Assembly: GCA_947311665.1 (NCBI GenBank)
Contig: CAMZLA010000120.1
Coordinates: 1 to 19,563, forward strand
DNA: 19,563 nucleotides
Origin: an uncultured Candidatus Altimarinota bacterium
GTDB lineage: Bacteria > Patescibacteriota > Gracilibacteria > CAIRYL01
Direction: 5' to 3'
The notes beneath the pieces were generated by a model. That model was given only the letters and a program-made list of their open reading frames with translations. It searched no databases and was not told the origin of the DNA. Positions 7,074-12,944 of this stretch are shown piece after piece; position 1 is the first letter of the stretch, and every line of letters begins with the position of its first letter. The position numbers and the translations under genes are program-made.

Positions 7074-7286
7074 ATGAAAAAACAAGAAACTATTCGGCAA
7101 TGCTGTCTCACTAAAAAATATTTTCCACGATACAAACTTTCAAGAATTGTTGTTGTTAAAACCGATGATAGCAATGAGGTATTTTTTGAAAAAAATATTA
7201 ATGAAAAAAATAAAGGCAGAAGCATTCATTTCTTAAAAGATGAAAAAATATTTACTACTATTTTTCAAAATAATAAAAAAAAATGA
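7074..7286 (+). CDS. YlxR-like (DUF448) small RNA-binding protein
   Basis: A 70-residue basic protein. Its start, IRQCCLTKKYFPRYKLSRIV, matches the YlxR/RnpM signature R-x-C-x-x-T-x-x-x-x-P-x-x-x-L-x-R-I-V, and NKGRSIHFLKDEKIF matches the later G-R-(G/S)-x-x-x-C/x-x-D block. YlxR proteins bind RNA; in Gram-positive bacteria one member modulates RNase P, and the gene usually sits between nusA and infB. Here it is instead placed directly behind a permease: the ATG follows the permease TAA with no gap, which suggests translational coupling. The C-terminus is lysine-rich. The gene ends in TGA, overlapping an ATG of a 26-codon frame. The assignment rests on motif pattern only. Confidence 0.6.
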   Translation: MKKQETIRQCCLTKKYFPRYKLSRIVVVKTDDSNEVFFEKNINEKNKGRSIHFLKDEKIFTTIFQNNKKK

Positions 7287-7363
7287 TAGAGCATTTCCTT
7301 AAAACATCTATTTCTTTTCAACAATGGGAAAAATTACAAAACAAAGCCTTGAATTTTTTTTAA
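7283..7363 (+). CDS. Possible 26-residue peptide overlapping the YlxR-like stop
   Basis: The ATG at 7283 overlaps the TGA stop of the preceding gene in an ATGA arrangement. The frame runs 26 codons to TAA and ends ..WEKLQNKALNFF. The overlap is typical of coupled translation, but the peptide is very short and matches nothing I recognise, so it could be chance. Confidence 0.2.
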   Translation: MIEHFLKTSISFQQWEKLQNKALNFF

Positions 7364-7378
7364 AAAAATTGATATAAT
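7349..7378 (+). promoter_or_regulatory. Promoter for the exported cyclophilin
   Basis: TTGAAT (7349-7354) and a perfect TATAAT (7373-7378) are 18 bases apart, giving a predicted start near 7385 and a leader of roughly 33 bases. The -10 lies within an A/T inverted repeat (7362-7370 with 7376-7384) that could also act as a weak terminator for the upstream operon. Confidence 0.5.
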
Positions 7379-7417
7379 TTTTTTTGATTTTATATATAAA
7401 TTTTACCCAAAATATCT

Positions 7418-8149
7418 ATGGATTTTTTATTCCTTTTCCTTTTTGCAATTATTCCAGCAGAAGACTCTCAAGTTTCAGAAACTCCAACTGAAATAAAAAC
7501 AGAACAAGTAGAAATATCTGAAGAAACAGATCCTCTTGTTGAATTATTAAATGAAAAACCAGTAATAAAAGAAGATAATAAAACAGAAGAAAATAATACT
7601 CTTACCAATTCATCAATGACACCAGAAAAAGACTTACAAAAAGGAGCAGTTCAAGACACAGAAACTGTTGCGGTAATTACAACAAATTATGGAGAAATTG
7701 TTCTTCGATTTTTCCCAGAAGAAGCACCAAAAACTGTAGAAAATTTTACAGGACTTGCAAAAAAAGAATATTATAATGGAATTATTTTTCATCGAATTAT
7801 CGATGGATTTATGCTTCAAGGAGGAGACCCAACAGGAACAGGAACAGGAGGAGAAAGTTTGTGGGGAGGGAAATTTGAAGATGAATTTTCTGATGATGTA
7901 AAAAATAATAGAGGTTCTATCTCTATGGCAAATGCAGGAGCAGGAACAAATGGTTCTCAATTTTTCATCAATACTGTTAATAATAATTTTTTAGATAATA
8001 GACATTCTGTTTTTGGAGAAGTTATTTCTGGAATGGAAACAGTAGATAAAATTTCTAAAGTAGAAACAGCTGCTGGAGATAAACCAAAAAAAGATGTTAT
8101 AATGGAAAAAGTTGAAGTAATGACTTTTGCGGAATATAAAAATAAATAA
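7418..8149 (+). CDS. Exported or membrane-anchored peptidyl-prolyl isomerase, cyclophilin type
   Basis: Catalyses cis-trans isomerisation of X-Pro bonds, probably folding exported proteins. The 243-residue protein has a short hydrophobic N-terminus (residues 2-12) without the usual positive n-region, an acidic Thr/Glu-rich linker (about 15-80) and a full cyclophilin domain (about 83-236). Signature blocks are FHRIIDGFMLQGGDPTGTGTGG, with catalytic Arg in F-H-R and the G-F-M-x-Q-G-G-D motif; MANAGAGTNGSQFFI; and LDNRHSVFGEVISGM. The N-terminus could be a signal peptide or a membrane anchor; an in-frame stop lies shortly upstream, so a longer start is unlikely. The gene stands alone, with its own promoter and a strong terminator behind it. 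Confidence 0.93.
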   Translation: MDFLFLFLFAIIPAEDSQVSETPTEIKTEQVEISEETDPLVELLNEKPVIKEDNKTEENNTLTNSSMTPEKDLQKGAVQDTETVAVITTNYGEIVLRFFPEEAPKTVENFTGLAKKEYYNGIIFHRIIDGFMLQGGDPTGTGTGGESLWGGKFEDEFSDDVKNNRGSISMANAGAGTNGSQFFINTVNNNFLDNRHSVFGEVISGMETVDKISKVETAAGDKPKKDVIMEKVEVMTFAEYKNK

Positions 8150-8200
8150 TTTTTATACTTCAAAATTAGTAATAATATCACTTTTATAGATATTTCTTTA

Positions 8201-8237
8201 AAAGGTGAATGCATAGAAAGCATTCACCTTTTTTTTT
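8201..8237 (+). terminator. Strong intrinsic terminator after the cyclophilin gene
   Basis: The arms AAAGGTGAATGC (8201-8212) and GCATTCACCTTT (8220-8231) pair perfectly over 12 bp around a 7-base loop and run into a long T stretch. It lies 52 bases after the cyclophilin stop. Confidence 0.92.
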
Positions 8238-8283
8238 ATTTTTGGAAAAAGAAAAAAAATGATAGAGTTATATTAGATAATTT

Positions 8284-8307
8284 TTCTTACAAGTTTTCTT
8301 ATAAGTT
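8284..8307. repeat. Tandem 12-bp repeat upstream of tpiA
   Basis: TTCTTACAAGTT (8284-8295) is followed directly by TTCTTATAAGTT (8296-8307), with one mismatch. The second copy contains the palindrome CTTATAAG. The pair lies 31 bases before the tpiA start, so it could be a regulator-binding or -35-region element. Confidence 0.4.
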
Positions 8308-8338
8308 TTTTCTTATTTTTCTTTCTCATATTATTTTT

Positions 8339-8998
8339 ATGAAACCATTCATTCTTACCAATTTTAAACATTACCCATCTGCTATTTTAAAAAATGCAGA
8401 AACTCTTATTCTTGCTCATATTGAAGCAAAAGAAAAAACAAATGGGAATATTGCTGTTGCTGTAAGCAATTTAGATATTCAAATATTATGTGAAAAGTAT
8501 GCAGAAAAAATAGATATTTTTGCTCAACATTGTGATAATGCAAGTTTTGGATCTTCGACAGGGAAAATTTTACCAGAAATGCTAAAAAAAATGGGAGCAA
8601 CAGGAGTAATTTTAAATCATTCAGAAAACAGATTTTCCGATGAAAAAATTCTGTTTGAAACTATTGAAAAAGCAAAAGAATCTGGATTGAAAGTAGTTTG
8701 CTGTGCAGAAACAGCAGAAGAAGGGAAAAAATTTGCAGAAAATTCATCAGCAGATTTCATTGCTGTTGAACCACCAGAACTCATTGGAGGAGATATTTCG
8801 ATTTCTACAGCAGAACCAGAACTCATTACAAAAAGTGTAGATCTTATTGGAGAAGGAAAAGTTTTGGTAGGAGCTGGAGTGAAAAATGGAAAAGATGTAC
8901 AAATTGCTATTGAAAAAGGAGCAATGGGCGTATTGCTAGCGAGTGGAGTAACAAAATCGGAAACGCCTATCGATGTTTTAATAGACCTTGTGTCATAA
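8339..8998 (+). CDS. tpiA: Triosephosphate isomerase, archaeal-type short form
   Basis: Interconverts dihydroxyacetone phosphate and glyceraldehyde 3-phosphate in glycolysis. At 219 residues it is about 30 shorter than standard bacterial enzymes and matches the archaeal form throughout. It has ILTNFKHYP (Asn/Lys substrate-binding residues; bacteria usually have NWKMN), FAQHCDNASFGSSTGKILPEM, LNHSENR (catalytic His), FIAVEPPELIGG (catalytic Glu with the archaeal PPELIG loop) and GVLLASGVTKS (phosphate-binding loop near the C-terminus). All catalytic residues are visible, so it should be active. It is followed after 6 bases by prmC, probably co-transcribed. A TATTAT hexamer lies 4 bases before the ATG, with no Shine-Dalgarno. 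Confidence 0.93.
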   Translation: MKPFILTNFKHYPSAILKNAETLILAHIEAKEKTNGNIAVAVSNLDIQILCEKYAEKIDIFAQHCDNASFGSSTGKILPEMLKKMGATGVILNHSENRFSDEKILFETIEKAKESGLKVVCCAETAEEGKKFAENSSADFIAVEPPELIGGDISISTAEPELITKSVDLIGEGKVLVGAGVKNGKDVQIAIEKGAMGVLLASGVTKSETPIDVLIDLVS

Positions 8999-9004
8999 TA
9001 TTTT

Positions 9005-9841
9005 ATGAATATTTCTTCTCTTCTCTCTTTTGCAAAAACACAAATAGATACACTCGATGCAGAAATTTTATTGTGTGAAGTTTTAGAAATTTCTAAAACA
9101 CAGCTCATTACACAAAATGAAAAAAACATTTCATCAGCCGATGAAAAAAAAATATTATTTTATATTCATCAGCGAAAAAATGGGAAAAGTATTTCAGAAA
9201 TTTTACAACGAAAAAATTTTTATGGATACAATTTCATTGTAAGTAATGATGTTTTAACTCCTCGACCAGAAACAGAAATTTTGGTGGAAAATGCATTTGA
9301 ATATATTCAAATGCATAATATTCAAAAAATTATTGATGTAGGAACGGGAAGCGGATGTATTATTATTACTCTTGCTTTATTATTGGAAAAAACAAAACAG
9401 AAAAAAAAATTTTCTAGAAACTACATCGGTTTAGATATTTCTGAAAAAGCTCTTCATATTGCAAAAAAAAATGTATTACAGTTTCATCAAGAAAAAAATA
9501 TTGTGTTTCACAAATCTGATTTACTTTCAAAAATTTCAACTGATGAAATAGAAAATGCCTGCATTGTAACCAATCTTCCATATATCCCAGAAACAGATAT
9601 TCTTTCTGATGAAGTGATGAATGGAGATCCAGAACTCGCCCTTTTTTCTGGAAAAAGAGGAAGTGATATATATACAAAATTTTTTCATTCTCTTCCACAT
9701 AATTTTTCTGCTCTTTTTTTTGAATTTGATCCTCCACAAAAAGAATATTTTCAACAATTATTATCACAATTATTTCCCAAAAGAAAAATCTCTTTCTTTT
9801 CCGATTATGCAGGAGATGAAAGGTTTGGAAAAGTCTTGTAA
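9005..9841 (+). CDS. prmC: Release-factor glutamine methyltransferase (PrmC/HemK)
   Basis: Methylates the Gln of the GGQ motif in peptide-chain release factors, using S-adenosylmethionine. The 278-residue protein has the short helical N-terminal release-factor-binding domain (DAEILLCEVLEISKTQLIT), then YGYNFIVSNDVLTPRPETEILVE, the SAM-binding motif IIDVGTGSGCIIITLAL, an acidic GLDIS motif, and VTNLPYIPETD. The catalytic N-P-P-Y motif is here N-L-P-Y; Asn, Pro and Tyr are kept. The segment after it (MNGDPELALFSGKRGSDIY) is typical of PrmC. It starts 6 bases after tpiA. The assignment is firm because the N-terminal domain and the PRPETE motif separate it from other N6-methyltransferases. Confidence 0.93.
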   Translation: MNISSLLSFAKTQIDTLDAEILLCEVLEISKTQLITQNEKNISSADEKKILFYIHQRKNGKSISEILQRKNFYGYNFIVSNDVLTPRPETEILVENAFEYIQMHNIQKIIDVGTGSGCIIITLALLLEKTKQKKKFSRNYIGLDISEKALHIAKKNVLQFHQEKNIVFHKSDLLSKISTDEIENACIVTNLPYIPETDILSDEVMNGDPELALFSGKRGSDIYTKFFHSLPHNFSALFFEFDPPQKEYFQQLLSQLFPKRKISFFSDYAGDERFGKVL

Positions 9842-9893
9842 GATATCTTTATTTTTGATATACTTATATGAATATTATATTTCATAATTATGT

Positions 9894-11000
9894 ATGGAGA
9901 AATCAGAAACCAGAAATCAGAAACCAGAAAATAAAGAATTAGAGAATCTTTATACTCTTCAAAAAAAACATCCACAATCAAAAGCTATTGCTGATAAAAT
10001 AGCTCAATTAAAGGCGGATACACCTCATTCTTTAAGAAAAGCGACACAACACCGATTGAAAAGATTAGCAATGAAAGATTTTTGGAATAACAAAAAACCA
10101 GAAAATGTTATAACAGAAGGAGAAAGAAGAAACAGAGAATGGAATAATAAACAACAAAGAGAGAGAAAAAGAATAAATACAATTGCTGAATATCAAAGAC
10201 GATTACAAGATCCAAAATATAAATCTCTACAAAACCAACAATGGCTGAGAAATAAAATTGCAATATTGGAAAATAAACGAAATCCTCCAAAATTAAAAAA
10301 TGCAAAACATCTCTCCACAATAAATTATAAACAAAGGGAAAGTGTGGGAGAAAAACTTATAAAAGAATATATAAAACGATTACATGATCCAAAATATAAA
10401 TCTCCACAAAATCAACAATGGTTAAGAAATAAAATTGAAGAAACTAAAAGAAATAAAAATCTTTGGAAGTCTCCTAGATGGTCTCAACCAAGAGAAAAAA
10501 CATATTTAGTAGGAACTGATCATAAAGGTTCATATGCAACAAATGAGCAACATTTTATTCATGGGAAAAAAAGTAAAGATAATAATGGAAATTTTTGGTT
10601 TTCAGGAAATATTGATAGAAATTCTTATGGTAATAGTGGAGAAAAAATTATTACAAGAGGAAAAAATAAAATATGGGAAAATGGGAAATGGAAATTTTCA
10701 GCAGGAGGAAGTGCATCATTCATTCCAAATAAAGAGATTGCAACAGGTAAATATAAATATAGATATGAATATATAAAAACACCTGGCTCTAATCATATTA
10801 TTGGAGTCAGAGGATTTAAAATTCCAGAAACACAAACAATGCCAGTAATAATTCCTGCTATTCAAGGTTCTGTAAGATATAATCTAAATAAGAATTTAAT
10901 AATTTCTCTTGAAGGTGCATATACTCCTTCTGCTAGCATAAAGGGTATGCAAACTCCAGAAATTTATCAGGGTCAACTTGGAATATCTTATGAATGGTAA
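9894..11000 (+). CDS. Unrecognised basic protein with helical repeats and a beta-rich C-terminus
   Basis: I do not recognise this 368-residue protein. Residues 1-200 are very polar and basic. They contain two near-identical units (about 98-130 and 157-190) built on E-Y-x-x-R-L-x-D-P-K-Y-K-S-x-Q-N-Q-Q-W-L-R-N-K-I, plus a weaker relative at about 16-42 (LYTLQKKHPQSKAIADKIAQL). The pattern suggests short helical hairpins. Residues about 205-368 are rich in Gly, Asn and aromatics with alternating polarity (KYKYRYEYI, GSVRYNLNKNLIISLEGAYT), ending GQLGISYEW; a final aromatic strand resembles outer-membrane barrels, but no signal peptide is visible. The gene starts inside a 14-bp tandem repeat region and ends 8 bases from convergent cofE. 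Export and function are unknown. Confidence 0.7.
   Translation: MEKSETRNQKPENKELENLYTLQKKHPQSKAIADKIAQLKADTPHSLRKATQHRLKRLAMKDFWNNKKPENVITEGERRNREWNNKQQRERKRINTIAEYQRRLQDPKYKSLQNQQWLRNKIAILENKRNPPKLKNAKHLSTINYKQRESVGEKLIKEYIKRLHDPKYKSPQNQQWLRNKIEETKRNKNLWKSPRWSQPREKTYLVGTDHKGSYATNEQHFIHGKKSKDNNGNFWFSGNIDRNSYGNSGEKIITRGKNKIWENGKWKFSAGGSASFIPNKEIATGKYKYRYEYIKTPGSNHIIGVRGFKIPETQTMPVIIPAIQGSVRYNLNKNLIISLEGAYTPSASIKGMQTPEIYQGQLGISYEW
9901..9928. repeat. Two perfect tandem copies of a 14-bp unit at the start of a coding region
   Basis: AATCAGAAACCAGA occurs at 9901-9914 and again at 9915-9928, followed by a partial third copy (AAA). It begins 7 bases after the first base of the ATG. Because 14 is not a multiple of 3, a gain or loss of one unit would shift the frame of the downstream protein. 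Confidence 0.85.
10188..10437 (+). repeat. 73-bp direct repeat within the unrecognised protein gene
   Basis: The segments 10188-10260 and 10365-10437 are each 73 bases and by hand alignment differ at about 8 positions. Their offset is 177 bases, a whole number of codons. They encode the duplicated QDPKYKS / HDPKYKS..QNQQWLRNKI unit, so this is a fairly recent in-frame duplication. Confidence 0.85.
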
Positions 11001-11008
11001 TTCTCCAT

Positions 11009-11704
11009 CTACCCAACAAAAAATAAATCTTCTTTTTTTCCAATCCATGCATTTTTTTCATGTTGTTGAATATTGGTAAATAAATTTTTATTTATATTTT
11101 CTATCAGAACAAAAGGAGTGCATTCATCGGCTTGTCCCATTAAAATTTCCGATGCACTCACCATGTTATCGGCAATATTTACGGTGGAAACTTCTAGCAC
11201 TCGACCAAATAAATCTTTTTTTCCTCGCTCATCTTTCACTCCCCAAAAACCAGACCATGCCAATGCCACTCCCACTGTCCCCCGCCGTCTCATTGTTACT
11301 CGAGAATCGGATAATACCACTCCAATATTTTTTATTTGATAGAGTTCTTGTAATTTTTTTCGAAATTCATCAACAAAATTTTGACACTGTTCTGGCCATA
11401 AAATAATTTCTCCTTGTTTACTATTCGACTGATCTATCCCTGCATTTGCAATAACAATCCCATTTTTTACCGTAAGAAAAAATTCTCCTTTATCCACTAA
11501 AATTTCATCGGCTTCTTTTTCTACCATTGTTCGTAACTTTTCTGATGAAACACGATTTTGCGAAAGTGCAACAATTTTTGAAGAAATTACCACTATTGAA
11601 TTTTCTTTTATTTCAATTCTCTTTTTTTTTATATGTTCAATAAAAAAAGAATAAATATTTTCTCCTTGCTGAAAAATAGATGTTGTAATTCCTATAAGTT
11701 TCAT
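11009..11704 (-). CDS. CofE-like coenzyme F420:L-glutamate ligase family protein
   Basis: CofE-family enzymes form gamma-glutamyl amide bonds; the classic substrate is coenzyme F420-0. I place the start at the internal ATG (11702-11704), giving MKLIGITTSIF and 231 residues, because the 14 codons before it are Phe/Val-rich and unlike the family. Matching blocks are VVISSKIVALSQNR, KNGIVIANAGIDQSN, LPE-like WPEQCQNFV, IGVVLSDSRVTMRRRGTVGVALAWSGFWGVKDERGKKDLFGR and ADNMVSASEILMGQADECTPFVLI. No other F420 biosynthesis gene is in the window, so the real substrate may not be F420. Its TAG stop is 8 bases from the convergent gene. TATACT lies just upstream of the chosen start. Confidence 0.82.
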   Translation of the reverse strand: MKLIGITTSIFQQGENIYSFFIEHIKKKRIEIKENSIVVISSKIVALSQNRVSSEKLRTMVEKEADEILVDKGEFFLTVKNGIVIANAGIDQSNSKQGEIILWPEQCQNFVDEFRKKLQELYQIKNIGVVLSDSRVTMRRRGTVGVALAWSGFWGVKDERGKKDLFGRVLEVSTVNIADNMVSASEILMGQADECTPFVLIENINKNLFTNIQQHEKNAWIGKKEDLFFVG

Positions 11705-11740
11705 AAAAAAAGTATAAACAAAAAAAACTGAAAAAAACAC

Positions 11741-11768
11741 TTGCATTAAGAATTTAAACTTATATAAT
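11741..11768 (+). promoter_or_regulatory. Promoter for the small secreted protein
   Basis: TTGCAT (11741-11746) and a perfect TATAAT (11763-11768) are separated by 16 bases. This would give a leader of about 54 bases that contains a 9-bp hairpin. A second TATAAT at 11813-11818, 10 bases before the ATG, could give a nearly leaderless transcript. Confidence 0.55.
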
Positions 11769-11775
11769 CTTAATC

Positions 11776-11798
11776 CTAAAAGGAAAATATCCTTTTAG
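11776..11798 (+). promoter_or_regulatory. 5'-leader hairpin upstream of the small secreted protein
   Basis: CTAAAAGGA (11776-11784) and TCCTTTTAG (11790-11798) pair perfectly over 9 bp with a 5-base AAATA loop. No T run follows directly, so it is not a plain terminator. It would lie at the very 5' end of the transcript from the 11741 promoter and might protect the mRNA. Confidence 0.4.
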
Positions 11799-11828
11799 CA
11801 AAAATATTATTTTATAATTTTTTTTACT

Positions 11829-12386
11829 ATGAGAGATAAAGGAAAGGAAATAATAGGAGGAGGAATAGGAGCAGTAAAGAGAGGAATAGGAACAGTAAAG
11901 AGAGGAATAAGAACAGGAATAATAGTAACAGTACTAGGAGGAGGAGTCGGAGTAGCAAATGCACAGGAAGCTCCATTAACCGAAGAACAAGCACATGCAG
12001 CAATAATTCATATTTGCAAGAATATAACCGATGATTTTAACAAGAGATTCGATGGAATAGGTACCGGCTATACTTTTCACCCTAGATATTTTATATTGGA
12101 AGATACAAAAAAAAAAGTTCAAGAATTAGCAGTGGAATGTGTTCCAATAAAAGGGAAACTTCCTTTTCTTAGAAGTGAAGAAAGTACAGCTTCTTTAATA
12201 ATAGACGCCGCAGCTGACATTATGATTCCAACAAACCAGAGGTTTATTCTTAATGTATTAAGATGTGATAGGCCTGAGCGACTGTACTTAGAAAATGGTA
12301 TGACCAAATGTGAAAACCCTCAGCTTACACCCGTTGAACAAGAAAGACAAGCAAGAGAAGCAAGAGAAAAACAACAAAAAAAGTAA
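11829..12386 (+). CDS. Small secreted protein of unknown function
   Basis: A 185-residue protein I do not recognise. The N-terminal region is a long Gly-rich, Lys/Arg-bearing leader with the repeats GAVKRGI-GTVKRGI-RTGIIVT (a 21-base DNA repeat), then a hydrophobic stretch (IIVTVLGGGVGV) and the cleavage-site pattern A-N-A before QEAPL at about residue 45. The mature part (about 140 residues) has four cysteines (HIC, VEC, LRC, TKC), enough for two disulfides, and ends in a Gln/Glu/Arg/Lys-rich tail (PVEQERQAREAREKQQKK). It has its own promoter and a bidirectional-looking terminator behind it. The coding start and export are well supported; the function is not known. Confidence 0.7.
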   Translation: MRDKGKEIIGGGIGAVKRGIGTVKRGIRTGIIVTVLGGGVGVANAQEAPLTEEQAHAAIIHICKNITDDFNKRFDGIGTGYTFHPRYFILEDTKKKVQELAVECVPIKGKLPFLRSEESTASLIIDAAADIMIPTNQRFILNVLRCDRPERLYLENGMTKCENPQLTPVEQERQAREAREKQQKK

Positions 12387-12391
12387 TATAA

Positions 12392-12427
12392 AAAAAAGAA
12401 GTAATATAATAATATTACTTCTTTTTT
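12392..12427. terminator. Bidirectional terminator between the secreted protein gene and hpf
   Basis: The arms AAAAAAGAAGTAATAT (12392-12407) and ATATTACTTCTTTTTT (12412-12427) are perfectly complementary over 16 bp with a 4-base AATA loop. The stem is flanked by A on the left and T on the right, so it can terminate transcription from either side. Confidence 0.8.
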
Positions 12428-12435
12428 ATTTAAAA

Positions 12436-12485
12436 CTCAAATGGTCTCAAGTCTTCTTAATTCCTCTCAAGTTTTCTCAATATAT
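12436..12485. repeat. Five decamer repeats in 10-bp phase between convergent genes
   Basis: CTCAA starts at 12436, 12446, 12466 and 12476, and the one-mismatch form CTTAA at 12456, so five units are spaced exactly one helical turn apart. The consensus is about CTCAAGTNTT; on the other strand it reads AANACTTGAG. It lies between the shared terminator and the hpf stop. Confidence 0.7.
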
Positions 12486-12498
12486 ACTATTTTTTTTC

Positions 12499-12819
12499 TT
12501 ACAAATGCACATGTTTTGCTTTTTCTTTTTTCAATTGTCGTCGTAAACTATCAGCAGCATCATCTATAGAACTATAAACTCCTCCACTCCAATGTTCTGC
12601 TCGCAATGTTTTTCCTATGAGATGAACGGTAAGAGAACAAAAAAATTGATGTTTACTATCTTGTGAAGATTTTTCTTTATCTATTTCAACCTTTACAGTA
12701 ATGCTTTCTTGTTCATCGGCTGAATGTGCCCTATGCAACATTTTCTCAAGTTTCTCTATAGCATAGGCTTTTTCTTCTTCTTGCAATTCAATTCCCTTTG
12801 AGTGAACAGTAATTTTCAT
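12499..12819 (-). CDS. hpf: Ribosome hibernation-promoting factor, short form (HPF/YfiA family)
   Basis: Binds the 30S decoding region in slow growth or stress and keeps ribosomes inactive. I choose the ATG at 12817-12819 (MKITVHSKGIELQEEEKAYAIEKLEKM), which matches family N-termini; the longer open frame adds 20 Phe/Asn-rich residues unlike the family. The 106-residue product has the beta-alpha-beta-beta-beta-alpha pattern: ITVHSKG, the helix EEEKAYAIEKLEKML, ITVKVEID, FFCSLTVHLIGKTLRAEHWSGGVYSSIDDAADSLRRQLKKEKAKH. The C-terminal dimerisation domain of long HPF is absent. The gene is convergent with the secreted protein gene and divergent from the SLH protein gene. Confidence 0.88.
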   Translation of the reverse strand: MKITVHSKGIELQEEEKAYAIEKLEKMLHRAHSADEQESITVKVEIDKEKSSQDSKHQFFCSLTVHLIGKTLRAEHWSGGVYSSIDDAADSLRRQLKKEKAKHVHL

Positions 12820-12944
12820 AGAAATAAATAAAAGAATATTAAATATATTTTTACATAAAAAATTTTTTTTTAATAGCAAATAAAATTGAAAAAAAGAAAT
12901 ATTTGTTTTACTATTTTTATATTATTCTTTTTCAAAAAGACTTT

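Noticed and set aside
9536..9767. Open frames opposite prmC
   Set aside because: Phe/Lys-rich shadows on the other strand of a conserved gene.
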